From the IMG/VR virus record IMGVR_UViG_3300042691_027037, positions 1-43,901 of that record: a stretch of 43,901 nt of DNA. One strand, written 5' to 3'. The DNA comes from a virus. Below, piece by piece: positions 14,651-22,258 of the stretch (the stretch's first letter is position 1; each line of letters begins with the position of its first letter). Made by a program: the position numbers and the translations under genes. The notes under the pieces were generated by a model. The model saw only the letters and a list, made by a program, of their open reading frames with translations, was not told where the DNA came from and searched no databases.

Positions 14651-15040
14651 ATGGCAAACTTTGATGTAAAAATAAAATCTCCAAAGAGAGTTGAAAAAAA
14701 ATGGGGATATGAATTATGGATTCATAATGATTCTCAATATTGTGGAAAGCTGTTAGTATTCAATAAAAGTGGCGATAAGTTTTCTATGCACTACCACATG
14801 ATAAAAAATGAAACTTGGTATGTGCAAGAAGGAGCATTTCAGTTTGATTGGATTGATACCGAATCAGCTGAAAGATGTTACACACAATTACAAAAAGGTG
14901 ATGTTGTTTATATAGAAAAAGGATTACCACATCAATTAACCGCACTTACTGATAATGCTACGGTATTTGAGGTTAGTACGGAACACTTTGATGAAGATAG
15001 TTATAGAATTTATAGAAATGGACCAAAAGATTTAGAATGA
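14651..15040 (+). CDS. Cupin-domain protein
   Basis: Single-domain cupin of 129 residues. Metal ligands are His47, His49 and Glu54 in FSMHYHMIKNETWYV, and His94 in KGLPHQLTAL, with the GDVVYIEKG second motif. It resembles the C-terminal cupin of mannose-6-phosphate isomerase/mannose-1-phosphate guanylyltransferase (KKWGYELWI at the start is typical). Such proteins may bind or isomerise sugar phosphates; its substrate is not evident. It lies between thyA and guaB in one operon, with ATGA coupling to the next gene. Confidence 0.85.
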   Translation: MANFDVKIKSPKRVEKKWGYELWIHNDSQYCGKLLVFNKSGDKFSMHYHMIKNETWYVQEGAFQFDWIDTESAERCYTQLQKGDVVYIEKGLPHQLTALTDNATVFEVSTEHFDEDSYRIYRNGPKDLE

Positions 15041-16272
15041 CATATATTAACAAACACTTACCGAAATACGAAGATTTAAAAAAAGAATTAGAATCAAACC
15101 CTGATAATCTAAGATATTATATGAAGTATGAGGGGTTTATTGGTGACTCAGATTCTATGGCTTATTTAAACTTTAAAATTAACAAACTAACAAAGAAAAA
15201 ACAAATGAAAACATTTTTAACATATGATGATATCCAACTTGTCCCAGCGTATTCTGAAATTGAGACAAGAAAAAGTATCAAACTACAAACTTTAGTAACA
15301 AAACGATATGGTTTGAATACTCCATTAGTAGCATCACCTATGGATACAGTTTGTGGATTGGATATGGCTTATAAAATGATGATAATGGGTGGTGTTGGTT
15401 GTATTCACCGATTTATGAGTATTGAAGAACAATCCAATATCGTAAAGCATTTAAGATACAAAATATATGGTGATGGATTTGGTGGTCCATTTGAAGATTG
15501 GGGAATTATGTACGATGATTGGCATTCTGAAATTAAGGAAGTTCCTATTATGGCTGCTGTTGGTGCAAATGGTGATTATTTGGAAAGAGCTAAATCATTA
15601 ATTGAAGCAGGCGCTAATATTATTTTAATTGATGTAGCTCATGGACATCATTATAATGTAAAAGTTGCAATACAAAATATTAAATCACTAAATTCGCAAG
15701 TTGATGTAATAGCTGGAAATATTGCTACGGCAGAAGCAGCTATGGATTTACAAAGTTGGGGAGCTGATGGTTTGAGAGTTGGAGTTGGTGGTGGTTCACT
15801 TTGTACAACTCGTATTAAGACGGGATTTGGTGTACCAAATGTAACTTGTTTGGAAGAAATAATTTCAGTAGCAAAAGTTCCGGTTATGGCTGATGGTGGA
15901 ATTCGAACAAGTGGAGATATTTCCAAAGCATTGGCATTAGGAGCATCTTCGATTATGTTAGGTTCTTTGTTAGCCGGAACTGATGAAGCACCTGGTCAGA
16001 TTATTCAAAAGCAAAATGGACTATATAAACGATACAGAGGAGCCGCATCGTTAGAGACAAAGGTAACACACGGACAAGAAGCTAGAAATGTAGAAGGTGA
16101 ATCTACAATCATTCCATATAAAGGTGGTGTAAAATATATTATTACCGAACTATTGGATGGTGTACGTTCTTCTTTATCTTATGCTGGGGCAACATCTTTA
16201 AAAGAGTTCAACCCACAATATGTTGTTGTGACAAACGCTGGTATTACTGAAGCAAAACCACATTTACTATAA
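15037..16272 (+). CDS. guaB: IMP dehydrogenase-like protein lacking CBS domains
   Basis: IMP dehydrogenase/GMP reductase family TIM barrel, 411 residues. TYDDIQLVPAYSEI begins the core, GGGSLCTTR holds catalytic Cys256, VPVMADGGIRTSGDI follows, and YRGAAS plus IPYKGGV form the flap. NAGITEAKPHLL at the end resembles the IMPDH C-terminus more than GMP reductase. The CBS pair is replaced by about 30 residues (138-170). The first 56 residues precede the family core, so the enzyme may start at ATG 15205 (Met57). The ATGA overlap at 15037 supports translation from there. IMPDH catalyses the rate-limiting step to GMP and may boost dGTP supply. Confidence 0.9.
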   Translation: MTYINKHLPKYEDLKKELESNPDNLRYYMKYEGFIGDSDSMAYLNFKINKLTKKKQMKTFLTYDDIQLVPAYSEIETRKSIKLQTLVTKRYGLNTPLVASPMDTVCGLDMAYKMMIMGGVGCIHRFMSIEEQSNIVKHLRYKIYGDGFGGPFEDWGIMYDDWHSEIKEVPIMAAVGANGDYLERAKSLIEAGANIILIDVAHGHHYNVKVAIQNIKSLNSQVDVIAGNIATAEAAMDLQSWGADGLRVGVGGGSLCTTRIKTGFGVPNVTCLEEIISVAKVPVMADGGIRTSGDISKALALGASSIMLGSLLAGTDEAPGQIIQKQNGLYKRYRGAASLETKVTHGQEARNVEGESTIIPYKGGVKYIITELLDGVRSSLSYAGATSLKEFNPQYVVVTNAGITEAKPHLL

Positions 16273-16282
16273 AACAAAAATT

Positions 16283-16861
16283 ATGAAAATCAAAAAAATA
16301 GAACAATCAGAAATCACAGCAGATGATATCCAATTGTATAAAGACGCTATAAAAAAGTTAAAAGGATTCATTTTCACCGCAAATGATGTAAACATTAATA
16401 AGCGAATTATTACAATTCGTTTGGGCAATGTAGAAGATGAACTAACTTTAGTTAATCCAATGATAGCAAACTATTCAGATAAACCATTAGTTTATTTTGA
16501 AAAGGATTTTAATAAGAATAAGGTAAGAAAAACTGTAAGATATCCATATCTACTTATTGAAACTGATAATTTAGGTAAAGTTGAATTTAAAGCTGATAAT
16601 GAAAATGGTGATTGGAAGAACGCTGATGAATTTTTTGGAGATGCTGGATTATTGGAATGTGTATTAGCACAAAGAGCAATTGATGCAATTAACGGAATTG
16701 ATATTACAAGTCCATTAAGAGCTTATTCAGATACTGTTGTAAAAGAAAAACAGCCAGGTAGAAATGATAAACTTATGTTACAGGGACCCGAAGGCGATAT
16801 GATTTTTGTTAAACACAAAAAAGCAGAGTCTTATATAAAAATGGGATACAAAAAAGTTTAA
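16283..16861 (+). CDS. Phage protein of unknown function, 192 aa
   Basis: Unrecognised soluble protein with an alternating hydrophobic/charged pattern, beginning MKIKKIEQSEITADDI. It ends with KHKKAESYIKMGYKKV, which looks like a short C-terminal module. Ten bases after guaB, it is probably the same operon. No signal peptide, membrane segment or catalytic motif is apparent. Confidence 0.82.
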   Translation: MKIKKIEQSEITADDIQLYKDAIKKLKGFIFTANDVNINKRIITIRLGNVEDELTLVNPMIANYSDKPLVYFEKDFNKNKVRKTVRYPYLLIETDNLGKVEFKADNENGDWKNADEFFGDAGLLECVLAQRAIDAINGIDITSPLRAYSDTVVKEKQPGRNDKLMLQGPEGDMIFVKHKKAESYIKMGYKKV

Positions 16862-16874
16862 AAATTTTTGATAT

Positions 16875-17132
16875 ATGGCTAAGATGATATTTAACATAGA
16901 TAAGACAGATTTTAGAGAAGCGTTTAACATTGAATTATCTGTACCAGACGATATGAACATTTATGAGTTCAAAACTGTTTGTGTGAGAATGGCTTCGGCT
17001 ATGGGTTATACTGATTTATCTGTAAAAAAAGCATTCGGTAGTACTGAATACGAAACCAAAGAAGAATTGGATTTCAAAAATTTTATAAAATCAGTATTGG
17101 GTACAACGTCTGGTTCTTTACAAACAATTTAA
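16875..17132 (+). CDS. Small phage protein, 85 aa
   Basis: Unrecognised soluble protein MAKMIFNIDKTDFREAFNIE, with a central helix KTVCVRMASAMGYTD and a Ser/Gly-rich end. It is spaced 13 bases after the previous gene and 4 before the next, so it is operonic. Function not readable. Confidence 0.8.
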   Translation: MAKMIFNIDKTDFREAFNIELSVPDDMNIYEFKTVCVRMASAMGYTDLSVKKAFGSTEYETKEELDFKNFIKSVLGTTSGSLQTI

Positions 17133-17136
17133 AAAA

Positions 17137-17379
17137 ATGGATATAATACACACACATTTATTATCTCAACAAGAAGAAATGATTAAAATTCAAATTTTAC
17201 TTCACGCTCTTGTAGATGAATTGGTTGAAGCAAACCTAATCACAACAGAATCATTAGATGAGCGTTTAAAACAAAAGGTTGATTTGGTAAATAAAATAAT
17301 AGATAAACAAAAAGAAGAATTCAATACTACCAATATGGGTATTGGTAATATATTTGGCGGAGCTGTTGGTGAAGCTTAA
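17137..17379 (+). CDS. Small helical phage protein, 80 aa
   Basis: Predicted helical protein (LLSQQEEMIKIQILLHALVD, then LDERLKQKVDLVNKIIDKQK) ending in a Gly-rich tail GIGNIFGGAVGEA. The N-terminal helix pattern suggests a coiled coil or oligomer. It is the last gene of operon P5; its stop is one base before the -33 element of P6. Function unknown. Confidence 0.8.
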   Translation: MDIIHTHLLSQQEEMIKIQILLHALVDELVEANLITTESLDERLKQKVDLVNKIIDKQKEEFNTTNMGIGNIFGGAVGEA

Positions 17380-17380
17380 A

Positions 17381-17412
17381 TTTGGAATTTATAAAAAAAT
17401 ATCGTATATTTG
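17381..17412 (+). promoter_or_regulatory. Early-type promoter P6
   Basis: TTTG (17381-17384), 20 bases, TATATTTG (17405-17412), ending 22 bases before ATG 17435. TTTGGAATT and TCGTATATTTG match P5. Confidence 0.87.
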
Positions 17413-17434
17413 TATAATATACTTTTAAAAAAAT

Positions 17435-18010
17435 ATGAAAACTAGAGGTTCAAAAATATTATTCGTATTCTTTTGCTTAATAGTTTTGGGATATATTTCT
17501 AATATAACTAAAAAAGAAACAATCGCCGAAATAGAAAAAGTAGAGGATATAAAGTTAAATACTACTATTGTAGATTTGACAAATTATCCTTTAAAAAGAA
17601 TGAGCTCTTTTTTACGAGCAATTGGTAGAACTGAATCTGGAAATGATTATCAAGCAGTTAATAGATTCGGTTATTTGGGTAGATATCAATTTCATCCAAA
17701 AACAATTAATGGACTTGGTTACAATGTTGATGATTCTACGTTTTTAAATACACCAAGGCTACAAGACAAAGTAATGATAGATTATTTAAGATACAATAAA
17801 AAGGTATTAAAAAAATATATCAAAGAATGGAATGGTAAAATGGTTGGTGATAAGGTAATAACCGAAAGTGGTATATTAGCAGCAGCACATTTGGTAGGAC
17901 CTGGCGGAGTTATTGAGTACTTTGATAAAGGTATAGATTCATCAGATGCTAATGGAACAAAAGTAAGTAATTATTTGTTCAAATTTAGTGGATATAAAAT
18001 TAAAATATAA
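17435..18010 (+). CDS. Membrane-anchored lytic transglycosylase-like protein
   Basis: A 191-residue protein with an N-terminal anchor (ILFVFFCLIVLGYI) and a lysozyme-like domain. The probable catalytic Glu67 is in FLRAIGRTESGNDYQ. It is followed by GRYQFHPKTI and GILAAAHLVGPGG, the pattern of SLT/goose-lysozyme-type transglycosylases that cleave murein glycans. It could weaken the wall for lysis, act as a signal-anchor endolysin, or aid membrane complex assembly. It is transcribed from P6 with a membrane coiled-coil protein and the sigma factor. Confidence 0.78.
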   Translation: MKTRGSKILFVFFCLIVLGYISNITKKETIAEIEKVEDIKLNTTIVDLTNYPLKRMSSFLRAIGRTESGNDYQAVNRFGYLGRYQFHPKTINGLGYNVDDSTFLNTPRLQDKVMIDYLRYNKKVLKKYIKEWNGKMVGDKVITESGILAAAHLVGPGGVIEYFDKGIDSSDANGTKVSNYLFKFSGYKIKI

Positions 18011-18013
18011 ATT

Positions 18014-18301
18014 ATGGGCTTATTTGCTTATTTCCTATTATTAGTTGTTTTACCAGCTTCAATAATATTCAATGTATTACTCTTAATAAGGGGTTTGAAT
18101 ATTGTAAAGCAAAATGAACAACTATCAGATTTGTTAAATGAATATGATTTTAGACAATCTGACACATCCCAAAAATTGGAAACCATGCTTCAGACAATGA
18201 GGGACATAGATAGTAATGGAGCATTCGAATCAGATGATGAAGTTGGTTCGGTATTTAACCAACTAAAAGAGACTATCGAAATTTACCAAAAAGAAATCTA
18301 A
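18014..18301 (+). CDS. Small membrane protein with coiled coil
   Basis: A 95-residue protein with one N-terminal transmembrane helix (FAYFLLLVVLPASIIFNVLL) and a charged helical remainder. This topology resembles phage inner-membrane spanin-type proteins, but no partner gene overlaps it. It lies 3 bases after the transglycosylase-like gene and 2 before the sigma gene. The lysis role is inference. Confidence 0.78.
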   Translation: MGLFAYFLLLVVLPASIIFNVLLLIRGLNIVKQNEQLSDLLNEYDFRQSDTSQKLETMLQTMRDIDSNGAFESDDEVGSVFNQLKETIEIYQKEI

Positions 18302-18303
18302 AC

Positions 18304-19035
18304 ATGCCAAGAAAAAAGAAAAGTAAAGTGTATTTTACACAAGATACCGAAAACGCTATTATTGAATATAATAAAACAAAAGACCCATCAAAGCGTAACA
18401 AAATTTATGTAGAAAGTATCCAATATCCTTTTGAAAAACTTGCTGAAAACATTTTAAACACATTTAAATTTTCCTATTTTGATGTACCAAAGCAAGACGT
18501 TCAAATGGAGGTAGTATCTACTTTAATTGAAAAAATACATATGTTTAAAGAGGGTAAGGGTAAAGCATTCTCTTATTTTTCTATTGTTGCAAAAAACCAC
18601 CTTATTCTTAAAAATAACGGAAACTACAAAAGATTCAAAAAAACATCTCTACTTTCCGAAATGCCCGAAACATGGAATCCGGAAGATGATTTTAAAGATG
18701 TTGAATTAGGTAAAGAGTATAATGAATTCAAAGATTTAATGCTTAAATATTGGGACCAAAATCTTACAAAAGTATTTACAAAGAAAAGAGATATTCAAAT
18801 TGCAGATGCAGTATTGGAGTTGTTCAGAAGAAGTCAGTATATAGAAAATTTTAATAAGAAACACCTATATCTTTTAATTAGAGAAATGACCGATTGTAAA
18901 ACACATTATATTACAAAAGTTGTAAATGTAATGAAAGAGCATCAGCGAAGAATATTGAACGAATATTTGGATTATGGGTCTGTTACTAACCAAAGTAACG
19001 ATTTTTGGGAAGAAACATATTTATATGAGGAATAA
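18304..19035 (+). CDS. Probable late-transcription sigma factor (T4 gp55-like)
   Basis: A 243-residue protein with a basic start. NPFEKL-type helices and the stretch at about 55-105 (QMEVVSTLIEKIHMFKEGKG, then KAFSYFSIVAKNHLIL) match the sigma region 2-like pattern of T4 gp55: a conserved acidic helix, then F.YF..i..N. gp55 directs host RNA polymerase to late promoters that have a -10 but no -35 element. It is longer than T4 gp55 (185 aa), mostly at the C-terminus. The window contains a matching class of TTTG-less AT-rich motifs. The assignment rests on a short motif and gene order; a profile search would settle it. Confidence 0.65.
   Translation: MPRKKKSKVYFTQDTENAIIEYNKTKDPSKRNKIYVESIQYPFEKLAENILNTFKFSYFDVPKQDVQMEVVSTLIEKIHMFKEGKGKAFSYFSIVAKNHLILKNNGNYKRFKKTSLLSEMPETWNPEDDFKDVELGKEYNEFKDLMLKYWDQNLTKVFTKKRDIQIADAVLELFRRSQYIENFNKKHLYLLIREMTDCKTHYITKVVNVMKEHQRRILNEYLDYGSVTNQSNDFWEETYLYEE
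19017..19025 (+). promoter_or_regulatory. Candidate late promoter inside the sigma gene end
   Basis: ATATTTATA lies within the last codons of the sigma gene and 21 bases before ATG 19047, the same spacing as at 28871 and 34369. Confidence 0.55.
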
Positions 19036-19046
19036 AATCATATAGT

Positions 19047-19412
19047 ATGACAGATTTTTTATCAATGTTGTTGCACAGCCGCACTCAAGCGCATGTTTTT
19101 CATTTAAGGGTATCGCCTAAAGGATTGGCTCCACATTTAGCATTACAATCATATTACGATTCAATTATTCCATTAATAGATGAGCTCGCAGAAGGTTATC
19201 AGGGAATGGCTGGTTTAGTAGAATTTAAGCCGGTTAAAGGTTTGGATAACAATGCATCTATTGATAATATCATTTCCTACTTCGAAACTCTCCTTAAATT
19301 TATTCAGAGCGAAAGAAAATCAGAAGAAATATCAGCAAGCTGGATTCAAAACGAAATAGATAATATTGAAAAATTAATTTATCAAACGTTATATAAATTG
19401 AAAAATTTATAA
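19047..19412 (+). CDS. DUF5856/ferritin-like protein
   Basis: A 121-residue helical protein. LLHSRTQAHVFHL, then ALQSYYDSIIPLIDELAEGY, resembles the N-terminal helices of Dps/ferritin-like proteins and the phage family DUF5856. A second pair of helices follows (YFETLLKFIQSERKSEE; QNEIDNIEKLIYQTLYKL). His and Glu residues are placed as in metal-binding four-helix bundles, but a complete ferroxidase site is not evident. It has its own late-type motif. Confidence 0.7.
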   Translation: MTDFLSMLLHSRTQAHVFHLRVSPKGLAPHLALQSYYDSIIPLIDELAEGYQGMAGLVEFKPVKGLDNNASIDNIISYFETLLKFIQSERKSEEISASWIQNEIDNIEKLIYQTLYKLKNL

Positions 19413-19413
19413 T

Positions 19414-19431
19414 ATTTACTGTTAAAAGTAA
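19414..19431 (+). terminator. Weak hairpin after the ferritin-like gene
   Basis: TTTACT (19415-19420) pairs with AGTAAA (19427-19432) around GTTAAA, followed by a T-rich stretch. AT-only pairing makes it a weak terminator candidate. The rest of the 100-base gap shows no clear promoter. Confidence 0.3.
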
Positions 19432-19512
19432 ATAAGTTTTAAAAATAGTTAGTACCAATAAGTTTTTTTAAAGGTTTCTTTATGTGTTATATCAATAATA
19501 CAAAAGAATTAT

Positions 19513-19998
19513 ATGATGAAAAACTTATTGGTTTTTTTATTTACGTTATTTTTTATAAACGTAACTCAAGCACAAACCCAAATTTTTATTGGTGATATAA
19601 CCAATGGTATTAAAATTGGGCCTATGGTTGGTAATAAAAACCTAATATTAGGCTTGAGAAATATTGCAGAAGAAGCTCTTATGGATAAGGGCTTTGATAT
19701 AGTTGCTAAAAACGATTCTACACTTAAACTTAATATGGAAATTGTATATTTCGATATACTATCTACTAATGCGGGCGTAAGTGTATTTCATAAAACAAAC
19801 GCAGAAACTATCATCAGAATAAAAGGTACTATTGTAAAAGATGGTAAAAAAGCTAAAGAATATTTGGCAACTGGTAAATCATCTGAAATATCTACATCAA
19901 CAATGGTTATTGATGAAGGTGGTGGAATTAATCAACAAGCCGCCCGTTCCGCTCTCAAAAAAACAATTATAGAATTAATTGACAAACTAACCATATGA
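19513..19998 (+). CDS. Exported protein of unknown function
   Basis: A 161-residue protein with a Sec signal peptide (MKNLLVFLFTLFFINVTQA, then Gln) and a small alpha/beta mature domain (IAEEALMDKGFDIVAK, then NAETIIRIKGTIV). The pattern, two N-terminal helices then strands and a C-terminal helix KKTIIELIDKL, loosely recalls the YajG/CsgG-like periplasmic fold. No family can be fixed. Its end overlaps the next gene by ATGA, coupling it to the putative type IX cargo. It is the first gene of the envelope-targeted cluster. Confidence 0.8.
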   Translation: MMKNLLVFLFTLFFINVTQAQTQIFIGDITNGIKIGPMVGNKNLILGLRNIAEEALMDKGFDIVAKNDSTLKLNMEIVYFDILSTNAGVSVFHKTNAETIIRIKGTIVKDGKKAKEYLATGKSSEISTSTMVIDEGGGINQQAARSALKKTIIELIDKLTI

Positions 19999-21905
19999 AA
20001 AAACTATTATTATTAGCTGGATTACTAATCTCCAGCTTTTCGATTTTCGCACAGGCTCCATCAATTGGACACTTTCAACAATTAGCAACTGTAAAAAGAG
20101 GTGATACCTTAGAAGTTGCTTGGTATTACCAACCAGTATCGAATACTGACATTCGTACTTTCCAAGTAGATTTCCAATACAGAAAACAATTGTTAACTCA
20201 CATTTCTACAACTGTAGCTTCTACATATAGTGGACAAACTCCATATGTAGATTATCAGCAATTCAACAATTACAAATATGGTTCTTATACAAATGGAACT
20301 TATAATTACGTTGCCGATACAAACTGGACTGTAGCAAGAAACTATTTAATTTTAGCAAGTGGTAACGCTATAGCATCAAATTCTTATATTATTTATAACA
20401 AATATAAAATTAACGATGTACCTTCTAACTTCGCATCGGATACTGTAACTGTAAACTGGGCTAGATTATTTAAAGTTGATGGTACTTCTATTGGTGATAA
20501 TATAGCTAATTTAACAAACAAAAAATTAGCAATATATCTTAAAGGTAACTTTACAATTTATGGAAAGGTTTGGTTAGCAACAAATATGACTACTAAACCA
20601 ACTGTGGTTGCAACCGATTATAATACTGGCGCTATCGCATCTAGTGTAGTTGTAAATAATGATGGTACATACACTTTACCAAATATTGAAGAAAAAACAA
20701 AATACAAAATTAGTGTATTATTTCCACAAGATAGTTTGGTAAATATAAGAGATTATGCAGTAACTATAACTGATGGTACAAAAGCCTATGATGAATTTAC
20801 AAAAACCGATGTATCTCAACAATATAGTAGATTATACTTAAAATCAGGATTATCATATCTACAAGCAGATATTAACAAAACTGGTACATTCGATGGTGGT
20901 GATGCGTATGGTATATACGCTTCGGTTTCTGGATTGAAGAAGATTGATACTGCTAATTTAATTAGTGTATTCCATGCAAATGAATACGATTCTTTAGTTT
21001 TAGGTTCAAATCAATGGACTGCATGGGCTAACTATATCAATAGAGGAAACTTTGTAATTGATAGTGTTGGTACTACTAACTTAGATGTTCAACTCAAATA
21101 TTTTATTTTAGGTGATGTAAATAGAAGTCATTCATCTCCTGTATTCAATTCAACTGGCGGTGAAATATTAGCATACAATATAATTGGTAATATGGATGTG
21201 AATGTACCGGACACCTATACAGGTCCGGGTCAACCATTAGTAGTACCATTTAATGTAAGTTTTGCAAATAATAAACAAAATGCAGGACTTCAATTTGAAA
21301 TGAAATATGACCCAAGCAAAGTAAAGTTTGAAGAAATCATTTCAAATATTCAAGGGCCATGGCTACAATATGTAACACATGATGAGGTTAATGGTATTGT
21401 AAGATTTGGTGGAGTTAACAACCAAACATCAGGGTTTTTAAGTGGTAATTCAACACCATTTAGACTTAAATTCTCACCAATTGGTAATAACGATATAACT
21501 TCAAACATTTATATTAGAAGATTAATGGATGCGGCTGATATAAATGGTGACCCATTTGCAATATCATTAGTATCTGATAAAGTTACTATAAGTAATAAAG
21601 CAATGCCTGGATTTGTTAATGGTAATCCTAATAGAGAAATTACTGCAAAAGTTTTTCCTAATCCAAGCAACGGAATGTTTGAGCTAGTAGTAGATTTTCC
21701 ACAACCAAATATGTTTGTAATGGCTAACGTATATGATTTTGATGGTAATTTAATCAAAAGAATAGGTAAATTGCAAGCAGATGAATACTTATTGACAGCA
21801 CAAACTCGTGTTGAAATGCCAGGCGCTAGAGCCGGTGGTAGTTACTTTGTATCGTTACAATCTCCTGATGGACAAGCAGTTACGAAAAAATTATTAATAT
21901 TATAA
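19995..21905 (+). CDS. Exported modular protein with cohesin-like domain and type IX sorting signal
   Basis: A 636-residue protein with signal peptide MKKLLLLAGLLISSFSIFAQ. An N-terminal beta domain is followed by a carboxypeptidase-like strand region (about 185-240). A dockerin-like module follows with ADINKTGTFDGGDAY (about 290) and FILGDVNRSHSS (about 370). A cohesin-like domain comes next (about 400-535, LQFEMKYDPSKVKFEEI). The last 89 residues begin AKVFPNPSNGMFELVVDF and end KKLLIL, the pattern of the type A sorting domain of the type IX secretion system. If correct, the protein crosses the outer membrane by the host T9SS and is displayed or released. This is very unusual beside phage tail genes. 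It overlaps the previous gene by ATGA. Confidence 0.85.
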   Translation: MKKLLLLAGLLISSFSIFAQAPSIGHFQQLATVKRGDTLEVAWYYQPVSNTDIRTFQVDFQYRKQLLTHISTTVASTYSGQTPYVDYQQFNNYKYGSYTNGTYNYVADTNWTVARNYLILASGNAIASNSYIIYNKYKINDVPSNFASDTVTVNWARLFKVDGTSIGDNIANLTNKKLAIYLKGNFTIYGKVWLATNMTTKPTVVATDYNTGAIASSVVVNNDGTYTLPNIEEKTKYKISVLFPQDSLVNIRDYAVTITDGTKAYDEFTKTDVSQQYSRLYLKSGLSYLQADINKTGTFDGGDAYGIYASVSGLKKIDTANLISVFHANEYDSLVLGSNQWTAWANYINRGNFVIDSVGTTNLDVQLKYFILGDVNRSHSSPVFNSTGGEILAYNIIGNMDVNVPDTYTGPGQPLVVPFNVSFANNKQNAGLQFEMKYDPSKVKFEEIISNIQGPWLQYVTHDEVNGIVRFGGVNNQTSGFLSGNSTPFRLKFSPIGNNDITSNIYIRRLMDAADINGDPFAISLVSDKVTISNKAMPGFVNGNPNREITAKVFPNPSNGMFELVVDFPQPNMFVMANVYDFDGNLIKRIGKLQADEYLLTAQTRVEMPGARAGGSYFVSLQSPDGQAVTKKLLIL

Positions 21906-21916
21906 AATAAAATTTT

Positions 21917-22234
21917 ATGTCTGAAGAAGTACAAGAAAATGATGGAACTTGGTCTGGTTTGAAAAAGACTATTATAGGTGTAGTAACAACTGCAGTTATG
22001 GGTGTTGGAACTTGGGGTGTAACCCAAATCACAGGTGGTGATAAAGAAGAAGCCGCACCAGTTCAACAAGCAGCTCCAGTAATTAACATTACTAACTCAA
22101 ACCAACAATCTCAAGCAGCAGGTGGTGGTACAACTAAAATTATCGAAAGAGAAAAAGTTGTAGAAAAACCGGCAGCAGCTCCTGTTAAGAAAAAAGAGGG
22201 TGATGAATTCAAAGAAGAAGCACCAAAGTGGTAA
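21917..22234 (+). CDS. Small membrane protein with Gly-rich helix
   Basis: A 105-residue protein without a cleavable signal. A hydrophobic, Gly-spaced segment (TIIGVVTTAVMGVGTWGV, about 18-36) is followed by an Ala/Gln/Pro-rich linker and a charged tail. It suits a bitopic inner-membrane protein exposing a disordered tail. It starts the run of four small membrane proteins at 21917-23273. Holin accessory or envelope anchor are both possible. Confidence 0.78.
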   Translation: MSEEVQENDGTWSGLKKTIIGVVTTAVMGVGTWGVTQITGGDKEEAAPVQQAAPVINITNSNQQSQAAGGGTTKIIEREKVVEKPAAAPVKKKEGDEFKEEAPKW

Positions 22235-22258
22235 TTAACAAATAAAAATTTATATCAA

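Noticed and set aside
15037-16272. GMP reductase instead of IMP dehydrogenase
   Set aside because: The C-terminal NAGITEAKPH stretch fits IMPDH better, though the assignment rests on short motifs.
18527-18709. Short ORF overlapping the sigma gene in another frame
   Set aside because: The sigma frame has motif support. This ORF starts in mid-gene with no spacing or motif evidence.
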